A DNA stretch of 64,000 nt. Origin: Acanthococcus lagerstroemiae (Eukaryota > Arthropoda > Insecta > Hemiptera > Eriococcidae). Below the pieces are notes generated by a model. It was not told the DNA's origin. It made no database searches and saw only the letters and a program-made list of their open reading frames with translations. Location of the stretch: the NCBI GenBank assembly GCA_031841125.1, contig JAJSSI010000072.1:1-64000 (forward strand), given 5' to 3'. The translations under genes and the position numbers were made by a program. Below, piece after piece: positions 1-12,700 of the stretch. How positions within the stretch are numbered: position 1 is the first letter of the stretch; each line of letters starts with the position of its first letter.

Positions 1-3000
1 CTACGCCTAATAGCGTCGACAACTCATGACGTCAAGAACGTAGAAATGTCACAGATCAATAAATAAACATAGACAATTTTAGGATCGTTGAAATATTGAA
101 ACGTTCGTGAAATCATGTGAAACGCTTGATCTTCAGTGATTCCTAGCAAGATTCCCAAGCCGGACTGATAAAATTGGTGCACTGATATCATCGTGAACAC
201 AAATGCATGATTTATTATTATTCCCGTTGCATTGCTGATAGTTTTTGATTATTTATTCATCTTTGCATTTTGTTTCGTAATCGGTATTCAATTGCTTACC
301 AGCTGTAGAATTGTTCGGTAGGTAAAGTTAATTGGAATTATAAAATTCTACTCATTATTTATGTTTTCCTAAATACACTGCCGGTACAGAAACGGTTGAA
401 GAAAGGGGTGTTGATATACAAGGTACTATCTACAGCAGTATTAGTTCGCAGTAGAAATTTGTTAGTATGAGATTTTTTAGGAATTATGTAATTTGAACTC
501 TTGTTCTTTATATACTCGTATTAATCCCTTATCTGCATTTTTAAAGTGGACCCGATGCAAAGTGGAGAAAGCCAAAGGAATGCATACCAACTCACCGCAA
601 AATACTAGTAACATCACAGGATTGCCCGAAAATTGATTCACAGAAGGCATGGAAGGGAGAGCCATTAAGAGAGCATAATGGGCTTCTCTTTAGTAGCTGA
701 AATTCTAACATCATATTATACTATCTCAGTGCCGAAACATACACGCAATCAAGAAAGTAAAAAGGTATAACTTGAAGCATTTCCTTGTTGGTAGTTATAT
801 TGTTTTTGAGCCGTTGCTGATGGGTACTGATTATTGACTTTGAATGGGTGCTGATTACTTCTACAAAGTAGTTTTTGCATTTTAGACATACTGAATTCGA
901 CACTAATCACATCATGTCTCTGTTAACATCTGCTCTCTGTAATTTTTTTTGCAAAGAGACGTCAGATATCATGTAATCTGGAAAGTATGGTGCTATGAAC
1001 TAGTATCATTTCACTCATGATAACTTATTACTCACCTGCTTTAGTGATATATTAATTTCTATAGAAGTATTTTCAGCTCCTTTGAAACTGAATCTTTGAA
1101 TTCTTCTTAGGTTCACCTACATTTGAAAGTGATTGTTAGCGCTGTGGTATGTTGACTTCCCGAAAGATCTGTGGGATATTGGGTTACTTGTCTTCAAGTT
1201 TCCATTTCGCTCCTTGCGTAATTCCTCGCTCGAACGTTTATCCTCATTAAAAAGTACCTTAACCTCCCTTTCCTTAAAGCACCTTCTGGTACCGGCGGGA
1301 GCTGTATGGGTACCAACTGGGACCAAGAGGTCTCCTCTTTTTCTCTCGTTTTCATATCTTTTTTTTTGTCTTTTCGTTATCATGTTAGATTACTTGTTCT
1401 ATGTCATGTCATGTCCTATATACGCAAGGGAAGGGAAATATGAAGACGAGTCCAACTAATTTTCACCAGTGGAGTTAGTTGGCGTATGCTCTTCTTTGAA
1501 GCTCGAGTTCGCTTCTTTTGTGATCAAATATTTCGGACTTGACTTTCTCTGATACAAGCACATGGTGGCTATCACATGCCACGTAGTCAATTTTGGCCTT
1601 AAATTCTCAAAAACGTACCGAGTGCCGGCATTGCCTTTGGATAAAATTTTAAATCAAAAATCCAGTGTGACTTGGTCTTTCAAATTGACCATTTTTGGGA
1701 AATTTTCGAAAATTCTGATACGGTTATTATGTCAAGGTTACTCCTGTGTTGGTATGCCGATGACTCTGTCCTGTTTAAATGCAGCAGTGCGTCGAGGTGC
1801 ATCAGGATCCTGCTATATCAGATCAGTTTCGCAGTGATTCAGTGGGATATTGAAATTGTTCGCCTCAGATATGACGGTCATAAGATGTATTCTGTACTTA
1901 CACGAGAAATCATCCTCGTGTTAATGAAGGCAAGTCAAAAATACTCGCGTATTCTCTGTTCTGGGTGGTGCCTGTCTTTCTTTCACCAGGTATTCAACGG
2001 AAGAGGGAGTTACCTCAACGAAAAATCGCTCCATCCTGAAGCTCTGCGGCACTTTCGCACTCCCTGAGTTCTCAATATTCCAGCGAGCTAGCCAAGACTC
2101 ATCAGACCCTGTTCTGATTTGTTTGTGTGCCCTATTCTAGTGCCCTGCTCAGGTGCTTCAATACCACAGAGCAGTGGCAGTTCCTATCATGAAGTATCCT
2201 AGGAAAGCCAGAGAAACCAGAAAACTATATCAATCAGTGGAATTACTCATTTTTCTTGCTTTGACGGTATTTATATATAATGTTACAAATTGAACTTATA
2301 GAAGTTACTGTATTTTAGACATTCTGCGCTGTATTTCGTCTATGCTTATGGTTCTTCAAGTGAGTTTTACATAGAAGAATTTAAGTAAATTTATTCAGAA
2401 TGCCGAATCTGTTTAATGAGACCTCACCGAGGCTAGAGACAGCAGTTCTGATTTATATGAGTAGTGAAAAAGTGAAATGACAAATTTTAAACCTTTAGCT
2501 GTATTGTTTGTCTATTCATAAGTGTTTGAAATTTTGGTTACAGAGTGTATCCTGTTATTCCTGCTTAAAAATAACATTTTTGATATGGATATTAACCAGC
2601 TTATTAAATTGGTATTTTGATAAACCAGATTGAAGAAATAACAGAAAACTGATTTACAAAATTGAGTAATGACTGCCCTGTATCTGTCAATGATACCCTG
2701 CTACTAAATTGGAAAATCATGGATTCATGGGTCTCATTAGTGGTTTTCACAGGAGAGTACTAGACCCTTTTTAGTTTTTTTTTTTTAAATGTACGTTAAT
2801 GATATAGTAACAAAAGACCAGGGGGGCTGTTTCCTCCTTTTCTGATGACATGGCTACCATTTACAGTGCAGAGGTTAGGGGATAGCTGATAGAAAATATA
2901 AACTTCGATACGCTAATTTCAATGCTGTCATCAAATAAATCAAGGAAATGAGTCGACAGGTGAATAATGCAACAACAGAAGGCAGTTTAAAGCTGATGTA

Positions 3001-4348
3001 CAGGATTCAAATGGAGAAGAATATGTCGTAATCAAATTTATTGTTATTATGACTTTCATTTAATGCGAACATCCAGCCAATTAATTTGATGATTATTATT
3101 GTCAGCGGTCTAGCAGTAGCCACTTTGTGGAAGAAATCAGCAAGAAGTTATTCTTAAGTTTACTCAAGTCACAGAAACCTAATTTCAGTTTTGTTTTAAG
3201 GACTGTTCATCACTACAACAGATGCCATTAAATAATCGACTACCGGAAATATGAAGAACATGGGGATTGTTAGTTTCGCCAGCCTGTCCCCTCCATTTTG
3301 CCTTTTTAGCGCCTAAAAAAAAGCCTAACACTTTCTTGAATGGTTCCATCTTATGTACAACTGAGAGTAGAAAATTTTTTTACTGCACTACTTTCTTTTT
3401 TTGACCCCACTTTTTAAAATAAGCGATAAACCACTTCTGTTGAAAGTTCCTGTCCCTTACCACATTTACCCGGATGGGTGGTGTGTTTAAATTTCAGTAT
3501 GTGACTCAAGGAGTCATTCTTCACATATTTTGTAAAAATTGGATTCCCAAGAATATTTTTGAGTTTGACCCAAAATTGAGCTAAAACGACTGGGCAAGGA
3601 GAACTGAGGATGAATATGGTTACTTTGATGAGGGTGCCAAGGTGAAAGAGACCTAAAAGAATCTTATTAATGTGAATTTTGAATTTTAGGGTACGTGCTA
3701 GTTTTTCCGCAATGATGGATGTCCTACTTAGCGATGGTTTGCTGGAATTCAATTTAACGTACGTGACGCGGAGGCAATTTTTTCAGTTCTCTTTTATTTT
3801 TATTTTTTCCTATCTGTACCAATGTTTTTGTGCCTTTGATTTCAGTGTGTTGATGTCTAGTTTTTTTATTAGTTTTTGAAATTTTAATTTATTACTTTTT
3901 ATTTATTTATTACTTTAACTATTTGTGTATCCCCTCTCACGCTGTACATGTACATAGTTGGAGAGGGAAGTTACAATTGAAAGTAGTATTATTTATATTT
4001 TTATTCTCAATAAATTTATTTTCTTCGAGTGCTTATTTTACTTGTTATGTATTACTTTCTGATGAATTCCGTAAATCTCAGATTTCTCAGAAGTTTTTCA
4101 TTGATATTTTATTCGCCTGCTCTCCTACGACATTGATTTAGAAACTTCTTCCAGTAAACAGTTGGGTAGATATGGGGATAGTTGATCGATCATCATGACT
4201 GAAGGTGTTCTAGAACCAACTTGGTGAAGTTTTATACCAAACTTGCAGCACCTATTACATCCTATTGAACAACCAACAGATTGAATCAATCACCATGAGA
4301 CTGAAGCCGACTATATTTTATACTGACAATAAGATTCAAACTAAAGAC
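1..4348. other. AT-rich non-coding DNA, no gene seen
   Basis: I see no supportable gene here. The open frames are all short, lack recognisable motifs and overlap one another in several frames. There are homopolymer runs, for example poly-T near 2776, but no terminal repeats or tandem structure I can support. It could hold introns, untranslated regions or decayed repeats of a gene lying to the left. Confidence 0.5.
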
Positions 4349-4435
4349 AAATTGAGGACGTATCTGTAAAAAGGGCGTTCGTTCAATGTATTTCTTATGG
4401 AACGGACGCCCTTTTTACAGATACGTCCTCAATTT
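4349..4435 (+). repeat. Near-perfect 36-bp hairpin with 15-nt loop
   Basis: The arms at 4349-4384 and 4400-4435 are reverse complements over 36 bp with one difference, around a 15-nt AT-rich loop (4385-4399). On the plus strand the one difference is a U opposite a G, so a plus-strand RNA would still pair along the whole stem; a minus-strand RNA would have an A-C mismatch. It could be the ends of a tiny MITE, a hairpin RNA or a recent snap-back duplication. The length is compatible with a microRNA precursor, but the pairing is more perfect than most animal precursors. Confidence 0.85.
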
Positions 4436-6870
4436 TAAAATATGATAATGATCTATCTTGAAGAACTGTACTATATATAATTTGGTACCACAAAAAAACG
4501 ACTTGGAAATTTCCAAAAATACCTTGAAAATTATTATCATCGGCGCATAGAGAAATGGTGAAAATACAAAATAGATATAACGCCTACTGTTAATTAGACC
4601 AAAGCTTTTATTCAGTTATTCGTAAGTTTTTGATGAAAGTGCTGAAGAACCAAGAGAATGTCCATAGTCTTATTCAACATTATAACTGGAATGTACCCAG
4701 GACTGAAACAGCGATTATTTATCTGGAGACGATGGGATTTAGAATTGAAGAGCTCTGTCGATAGGATGGACTAAAACTGATTTTGCCACTATTCCGAATT
4801 TCAGACCGAAATCAGCTAGGTACCGAGCTTTTTCATATGAAGAAGACGGAAATGAAAAATTGAAACAGGAGCTGGAGTTCACATGGAATGAGGCATAGAA
4901 AGATTTAAGAATTCCAAAATTTTGAAGGAATGCATACAGTCACACAATTTTTATCTCCTAGGTACGTTCTTTTGCCCAATTTTTCAGCAATATAAAACTT
5001 ATTTACAATTTTGATTTCGTTCCCGTAGCATGAAGGTGGTTAAAATCAATAAGAGTCGTCACTGTTCTGGGTAGCCTACACCTGGGTTTTAGTTTTGCAT
5101 ATTACGTATAATAGAATAGAGAAACAAAATTAAGGTATTCTACGTCGCTTGTCATAAATTTTTACTGCCGACAGTTCTTCAAATAAGTACTTAATCTAGT
5201 TTCGTGATAACCTTTACCATACGTTGTTTAAATCAGGCAGCGTCAAATGTTTTGTTATGTTTCGTTTGCCGTGACATTAGAAAGGTTTTGCCTTACAAAG
5301 TAGCTTCCTGCAACTTCTTAATCAGATTAGTTAAAATGTTGTATAACTAATCGTTTTAGGATAAGACGTAGCACATTCATTTAGACGCGAACTGCAGACT
5401 ACGGTACTTTTAGAAATAAGCAATAATTTTGTAAGGGTGGCTTTGTGATCTACGGATCTTATGTATGTACCTCGAAAATTAAATAATAGATGTTTGAGTC
5501 TACTAAACATTGGGGCGGCTAATTTTTAAAAATTTTCAATTGACCGCTTCATATTCTCGCAAGTCTCTTGAAATGTAAAGAATTCATTAATTTCAATGTA
5601 ACTAGTAGGCATCTAGTAAGTTACGTGATTTCTGGTCAAAATAATAAAACAATGCGATAAATCATAAGAATAGTCAAACCACTGTAGTGATTGTAATGCT
5701 GAGAAACATTTACGAGCTGTAAAAGAGTTCATTTGGTATAATGAGGAGACTAAAAATGAAAAAAGAAACTTATCGATTCTTACTCGGAATAGTTTACAAA
5801 ATTACTACTTCAACCTTTAAAATTAATACAACTATGAAAAGTACACCGATCCCCAGTTATAATTAAGAATAATATTCGTAACTCTTGTAAAAGAGAAGCT
5901 GCGTGAAAATTCCTGCGATGGATCAAAAGGTGAATGTTTTCACAGAAAATCATAACGTAGATCAAGGCGACTTCATTGATGTGAGAGACATATATAGAGG
6001 CACTCTCTGAAAAAATTCCTGGCTACAGGCCTGCACCGAGGAGGGTCGTTCGTGTTCTATATACACGCACTGCCTCTGAGGGAGTACATAAACATGGAGC
6101 AGTATCCTCCAACATTTCGTATTTCCGAAGATGTGCCATAATGCGCATGATGATATTTTTATAAATATGAATTATGGGAAAATAAAGTAAAAAATTTAAG
6201 AATGCCACCACTTTTGTGTCTAAATTTCGGAGTTTGAAGCCGTAGAACTGGCTGAATCGGGAAGACAAAGTGAAATTCGGATTCACTGGTCCCGAAAAAC
6301 ACCTTTTTAGATGGTATGATAGGTCATAACACTTCCATTTTAGATACATTCTTTCCAGTTTTAGGCCACCCTGCCCCCCCCCCCTCATTGATGAATTTCG
6401 AAATTTCTTTTTCGGGTTCCAATTTTTGGGGAAGAGTCATTTCCAATAAGGTGCATAAAGACATTGTATCCGTGAAAATAAAAAACATGTACAAATAACC
6501 CATTCCGCCCAAATTATTGAATTTTCTGCCTTTTTTTTTTTTTTTTCCCCGTCAAAAAGTACTTTTATTGTTTGTTCAACGGGGCTTAGGTTGACCTATG
6601 GGCAGCCGTTACATCTGTTTTTGAGCTGTACCCGTAGGTCACCTGTTATGAATAACATTAAACAAGTATACACATATACATTACTAAGATACGAGTGTAA
6701 GCTTATAATAATTGTTTCTGTTTATGGATGGATAAAATTAGAAAAATAATGCAGTGTTCGAAATTAGCGACATGAAAAATCCCCATTTTGATAGTTCGTT
6801 TAGCCATCGAATGTAGCGGTTGTTCTGGAATTTTTTTTATTTCGTACTACGTAAAATTGAAACAGAATGA
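4436..6870. other. Non-coding DNA, no gene seen
   Basis: AT-rich sequence with no convincing reading frame, repeat array or element ends. There are short homopolymers, a C-run near 6374 and a T-run near 6531. The open frames near 6023-6512 overlap on opposite strands and show no domain. Confidence 0.5.
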
Positions 6871-7606
6871 AGAAGTATTCTGAATGAGATTTATAAAAAT
6901 GAACCGCCAAAGGCTGATGTAAATAGTGACGCCATAATAGAAGATATTCTGAATGAAATGACTAAAGTTCAGCCGGTTGACAAGGAACATAGAAATTTTG
7001 CAAAGGAGTTGTTAATGGAAGAACAGGAAACCCTCGTAAATACTACCCCATCTACTCCGTATTTTGTGAAAGAGACCATTGAATCCGGCGTCAGTATAAA
7101 TATAGATGACCAGCCTGTTTTCATTGATGAAAAGGAGTTGTCTGACATTACGAGTATATTGATAGTATGGTTTTAAATTATCAGGAAACACCATGAAAAC
7201 ACCATTGTAGATTACGACTCTCTCTTAGCTCATTTACCTGTGTATAAAATATAATACTGAACCCTTAGAAGAAAAAGAGAGTCAGGACATTAATTTTGCG
7301 ATGAATGACTTCTTTAAGCAAATCGTAGAAAATAGAATAAATAATGTAAATAATAGATCTAACGCGGATTCCGATACGGAATCATTTGTTACGGCTGTCG
7401 GCGAATTTCCAGAAGAGGTGGACGTGTTTTACGATGCCCTCCCAGGTATACCTGACCCGTGTGCCCGTGTCACTTCACCGGAAGTTTTAAATAAAAAGAC
7501 CGTAGCCCAACTAAAAAAAAATACCGACTTTTTGGCCGTCGCTTCGCTCGTTCCTCGCACTAGTTCGGGTTATTCGGCCGAAATGTTTAAGGCCATTGAC
7601 GTTTAA
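6871..7606 (+). pseudogene. Decayed protein-coding relic, family unknown
   Basis: Two plus-strand open stretches read like one broken protein. The first (about 6871-7176) encodes an acidic, lysine- and glutamate-rich segment beginning around NEIYKNEPPKADV. The second (about 7229-7606) encodes an acidic segment ending YSAEMFKAIDV and a stop. They lie in different frames, joined by a 50-100 bp zone where the reading continues only by switching frame past stops. The composition is protein-like rather than random AT-rich translation. I recognise no domain. It may be a dead transposon gene or an exon remnant of an unknown gene; no promoter or clean splice site could be fixed. Confidence 0.35.
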
Positions 7607-7662
7607 AAAAATGCAACTCTGGACAAGGAATAGTATTATAAAAAAATACATAGAAAACTACC

Positions 7663-7787
7663 CAGCTATCAAAATTAGAGTTCGTATAAATTAAATTGAA
7701 ACCGAAAAGTGTAAGGCCGAAACGTTTGTCTGATACAACAGAACTACGCGGCTATCAAAATTAGAGTTCGCATCAATTAAATTTAAA
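7663..7787. repeat. Short direct repeat, period about 87 bp
   Basis: A stretch of about 35 bp beginning GCTATCAAAATTAGAGTTCG occurs at about 7663-7700 and again at about 7751-7787 with few changes, separated by unrelated sequence. It lies just downstream of the decayed reading frame. Confidence 0.6.
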
Positions 7788-7865
7788 AAAAATAATAATA
7801 CCTCCCTTTTCTTCGAAAAGTCGGTAAAACATTGAGTACGTAAAATTCGCCTCGCGCTTCTTATT

Positions 7866-8163
7866 CTGACCCTAAATTGAGGAAACTCATGAATGACTCG
7901 ACCGATTGTAATCAAACTCTTACCTGCACAACTCTGAGTACTTCTCTATAATCTACCAAAATTTGGAATCAGTTGATTCAATAGTTCCTGAGATTTTCGT
8001 GCCACAAATATTGTCCTTAAATTGAGGAAAACTCATATGAACGGCTCGACCGATTGTCATCAAACTTTCCACTGCACAATTTCGAGTAGTTCTCCATAAT
8101 ATATCAAAATTTGAATCAATTGAATCAAATAGTTTTTGAGATTTTCGTGCCACAAAAATAGTG
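7866..8163. repeat. Two-copy tandem repeat of about 147 bp
   Basis: Two adjacent copies share AATTGAGGAAA at the left, CTCGACCGATTGT in the middle and GAGATTTTCGTGCCACAAA at the right, with scattered substitutions and small indels. The second copy runs straight into a tetranucleotide microsatellite. That arrangement, body plus short-repeat tail, fits the 3' end of a retroposed element, though no reverse transcriptase or poly-A is visible. Confidence 0.7.
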
Positions 8164-8165
8164 TG

Positions 8166-8200
8166 TGTACATACATACATACATATATAATATATAGATA
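8166..8200. repeat. (CATA)n microsatellite
   Basis: A short run of CATA/TATA units follows directly after the second copy of the 147-bp tandem repeat. Confidence 0.8.
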
Positions 8201-9759
8201 GAGCTTTTCTGACCTAGGCGAGATCCGGATAAAAAGTGGACAACCCGAGATCCGCCTTAAAATATTTGTATTTCAGAGTATATTTCATGTCAAAATACTT
8301 CGAAATATAAGTTGAATCGTTACACCCGCAGAGGGGTAAGAAAATTGGGGAAAAAATTCGATGATTAATTCTGTACAACGTGAGATCCAGTGTAAAAATG
8401 GGTAAGGTGAGATCACATACATATATGTATATGCTAGAGATTTAAGACCAAGTTGAGATCCTGCTGCGTTGCCAATAATGCAGGGTGAATAATCATGCTC
8501 GAATGTACTGTATTGTATTAATCGTCCTGCCTGACTGAGTTCTGGGTCGGAAGATGCGAGCGTTTTTTGTCGCCTGAATTCCGGTCAGTGATCTTTTCAA
8601 AACTCAAGTACCTACTTCTTAATTTATCATTCGCAGTTAGAGGGACGCAGATTTTTTCTGTTTAAAATCTAGTTAGAACGTGACGGAAATTCTAACTTAA
8701 TCTGAACCCTGATCAGATGCTTATATTAATTCAGGAGCTAAAATTACTAACGTGCCACATAATGTAAATCGAAGTGTCAAAAAATGGTGAAAAACGCCCA
8801 CTCCCGAATCTACCGAAGTCAAATGCCATTACAGAAAACCGAGTACAAACGCAAAAAATTCGGAGAACCCTGAATCAGTATAAGGGATAAGTTAAACTTA
8901 CGCGAAAAATTTGAAGAAATCTTAGAAAAAAATCAAACAGGAACGAGAGGTGTTTTTGCAGAAATTAAAAACTCATGAATTTGAAATAAACCAAATTATA
9001 ACTGAGGGACCAAAAAAGTCAACCTAAATATTCCAAACATTAACCTCGTTCATGTCTCATATGATCAATTCCGATTCGGACGATAGTAAGTTTGTTGGAA
9101 AAATTTATTAGAACAGAGAAGGACTCCTAAGCGACCTCAGAACAAAACCACTCCAACTCTGAATTATGAAATCATGAAAGCAGCTAAGGGCTATTAGGTG
9201 ACCCAAACAGGAACCACCTCAAGTCCGCAAGTCTGACTCAAATTATAATAGGAGAAAATTTAACCCAAATAAGAACCTCTCCGGACCAGATCCGAGGAGC
9301 AGCTCTAATATTATATTATCTGACAGCTCAGAATATTCAAATAATGTAAGCGCCGAAAAAAATTTCCTACACATACATCTTCAATAGAACAAAATAAAGA
9401 AAAATTGGTATACATAAAATCCAATTCTTGGAAAACTTATTCTCAGAAACATTTAATGAAGAATTTAAGCTACTTAATGCATTCATTGATTACTGCGACG
9501 AAGGAGACAGCCTAAGAAAACACTTAATAAAATACTTCGCTAAATTAGAAAATTTTGCCCAGGATTTAAAAGGAAGAATGGACGAAAATTCAATTCCTTC
9601 AAGCTTCAGAAATTCATGAAAACATATTAACTTTCCTGAATTAGGAGAATTTGGGCGTTTTATTGAAAGAAAGCTGAACAAATTATTTCATCTCTTGAAA
9701 TAGAAGAAATTGTTCATTCGGAGGATAGAAGAAGAGAAAAGTCTGGTTTCTCCCCTCCG
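8201..9759. other. Non-coding DNA with protein-like fragments
   Basis: No intact gene. Short plus-strand stretches (about 9060-9350 and 9428-9619) have charged, serine- or glutamate-rich translations in shifting frames. The second contains a leucine-, lysine- and glutamate-rich helix-like stretch of about 60 residues. They may be relics of a retroelement structural gene or of the same decayed element as at 6871-7606, but I recognise no domain and stops interrupt every frame. Confidence 0.35.
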
Positions 9760-12700
9760 TGAGAAGAACCTGTTATCCTGTCCTTAAGCAAGAATAAGAA
9801 AATCACCGTTTCTCTTCCATCAGTGAAGTGAATTTCACTCATTTTCTTGAAGAAAGTGGAACTTGCCTCTCTGTCCTTGAGAGTACCTATCACTGCTTTA
9901 ATTTCGCAAATTTAATGGACTTCGTTCTTCTCTTCTAGGAAATGAATCCATTCCTTTTCTTTGGGAAAATGAGGAAAATTGAATTTTCAAGTTCCTCAGT
10001 GAGAAAATTGCATTTTTTTGTCTTTGAGAAAAAGAAAACTGCAGCCTTTTTTATGAAATGAAAGAAAATATAACTATTCCTTTCTTTTCTTGAATAACAA
10101 TAATTAGTTTATCTCGGAATAAAAATTAAGAAAAGGAAAAAACATCCTTTATTCTTTATTACTAATGATAGAAAACAATTTTTAACGCGAAAAAATCTGC
10201 TTGTTTAGAAGATGGAAGATGCGATGTTCTTATCAATATTTTATTTGACATTAGGTACGAAAACAGACAATTTTGAGAGCCTCGTACCATTTAATTTGCA
10301 ATGGGAATGAGAAGTCCCGGCCCTTTTTTTAGGGAGTAGAAATTTATTCGCCCCAGTATTAGACCACTGCTCTTATTTCAAATTCAATTACGAACACGCC
10401 AAAATTCAGATATCCTTCAGCGTAACTACTACTGTAATTTACAGGATGGTCTTGGACAAATTCAATTTGAAAAGGAAAGAACTGAAAAATCGAAAGAAAA
10501 ATCAGAGGAGAATTATGATAAAATGCACTAACAACCTAAACTTACATAATAGAGGATAAAATTGTAATCTAGGTAAAATAAAATAACCCAGAAAGGAAAA
10601 ATGAAAAAATGAGTAGCAAAATCATCTCTCCCTTTTGTCGAATATAAAGAGGGTAGTTAATTTCTCTCTTTGAGTAAAGAAAGAAAAAAAAAAAGGGAAA
10701 AAAAACTAAAATAAGATTTATGTGAAAAATTTGTCCTTTGACTCGATAATCAAATAAAATTATCCACGACAAAAATCCCCCCCCCAAAAAAAAAAAAAAG
10801 TGGAAGAAACCAATGAGTAAAAAAATTCTGCGCTCTCGCTTCAACTGTTTAACCTTGACCTTTATTAAGTGCTTAATTTCAAATGTTTTCATTTTTGTAT
10901 TCGTTAATTTTTAATTATTTTCTTATGAAATTTTGAACCTACGTATGTACACTTGTTTTTGTTGGAACAACCAGAAAAATTTTTAGTATTGCCCATTAAT
11001 GTCACTAAAAAGAGCAGATAAAAATATTCAGAATAAAAAATATTGTTCTATCAGGATTTAATTTTTCGGTAAAATTATCTGCAACGGCATTTAATTTTTA
11101 AACCTGGAAGCATTTGAATTTTGTCCATTTCCCCTCAGAATCTCTACGATTGCGACTTACGATTAGTTTAATTTATTATGAAGAAAAATTGAAGATTAAA
11201 AGAAGAAAAAAATTGAACTTATTAAAAGTCTCACAAATTTGGTTTCAAGTCAAAGGTACACATAACAAAATTTTAAATATGGCATCCGAAATATTGGTGA
11301 AGAAAAAAGGAATTGTGCCCTGTCGCCTCAGCTGTATGCGTTTTCCCTTGACTTGGATCAAGTACATATCTATCATTTCAATTTTTGTACTTTCGTTTTC
11401 CTTAATGAATTTTTACCATTTTTTTAATCCATGAATTTTTGAAAATACATATTATTATGTACGTAGGTACTGTTGTTTTTTGCAACTACCCAAAAAATTA
11501 CTGGTACTTCCCAATACGGCCGGTACTGCCCATTCAGGCCATTAAAAAAACAAATGAAAATATTCAGAATAAATTTTCATATTCCAAATTAGATTACTAA
11601 CATACCAAAATTCAAGTACCCTTAAGCACGACTACTACGAGTATAATTTATAGGTTAGACTTAGACAAATTCAAGTCACAAAGGAAAGAACTGAGGTATC
11701 GAAAGAAAAATCAAAGCGGATTATGATACAATGCACTAAACACCAAAACTCACAAAATAGGGGATAAAGTTCTAATCGAAAATGAAGTAAATCAAAAAGG
11801 ATTATGGGGAAAAAATCTCGCCGAAATATTTTTTTTTTCTAAATAAAAATTAGGTGCTTAAATTTTCTTCTTTTTTTCGGGGGGGGGGGGACTGAATGAA
11901 ATGAAATAAAATATCTATCTCTACTTCGCCAATAAAGAAGGTGATTGTGAAAGTTCCTTCATTTCGTAATAACACTGGAAAACTGTTTTTTGATGTTGAA
12001 GAAATTGGTCATGTTTATTTGATTTTTCTGAGTTACCTATGTTGATTTTATTTATTAGAAGACTGTTAAGCATTTTCAAAATCAGTAACCAAGAGATGCT
12101 TGAGTCAAGTTTGCCTGCTTGAAAGGGTCAAGTTAGGATTTTGCGGCCCAAATCGAAATTGATGGATTAAAAATTTGACACTCTTTTCGAACTCAAGGAT
12201 GCTAGACATTCATAAATTTGTACCTATTTGACCCAGTGTTCAATTTTTTTTAGCAAAATTCAAATAGCCTCTTATAATAACGGGAAAATTGAATTTCGGG
12301 GCCCAAATCGGGATCCGATGGAAAACCTGACGCTGTGTATGAATTCATGAGCCAAAAACTCAAATTTCCATAGGTACTTTGTCAAATTTTTGAAGCCAAG
12401 TTAGTGTTATCTGATTTGGGTCTATAATTTTGATGTTTGGGTTCAAAACAGAGGAAGACAAAAGGGCTAATGCAATCAGTATTCGAATTCCGGGACTTAC
12501 TAGATGCTTTTCCCCGTTTACAATTCTATGTTCAAGCTTTCCTTCTTGAAGAGAACATTTTTAGAAGAACAGACATTGTTGTTCAGCAACCTTTTTTCAT
12601 CTCGTATTCATTTCAAGTTCCGAATTTTCGCTATTCTTAACGTTCTTCAGAATTATTATTGACTTTTTGACAAGTTCATTTAATAATATCAAAATTTTCC

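Noticed and set aside
1133..2067. Overlapping plus-strand frames of 91-131 codons
   Set aside because: They overlap in different frames, show no motif and use unlikely residue mixtures; no splice or promoter support.
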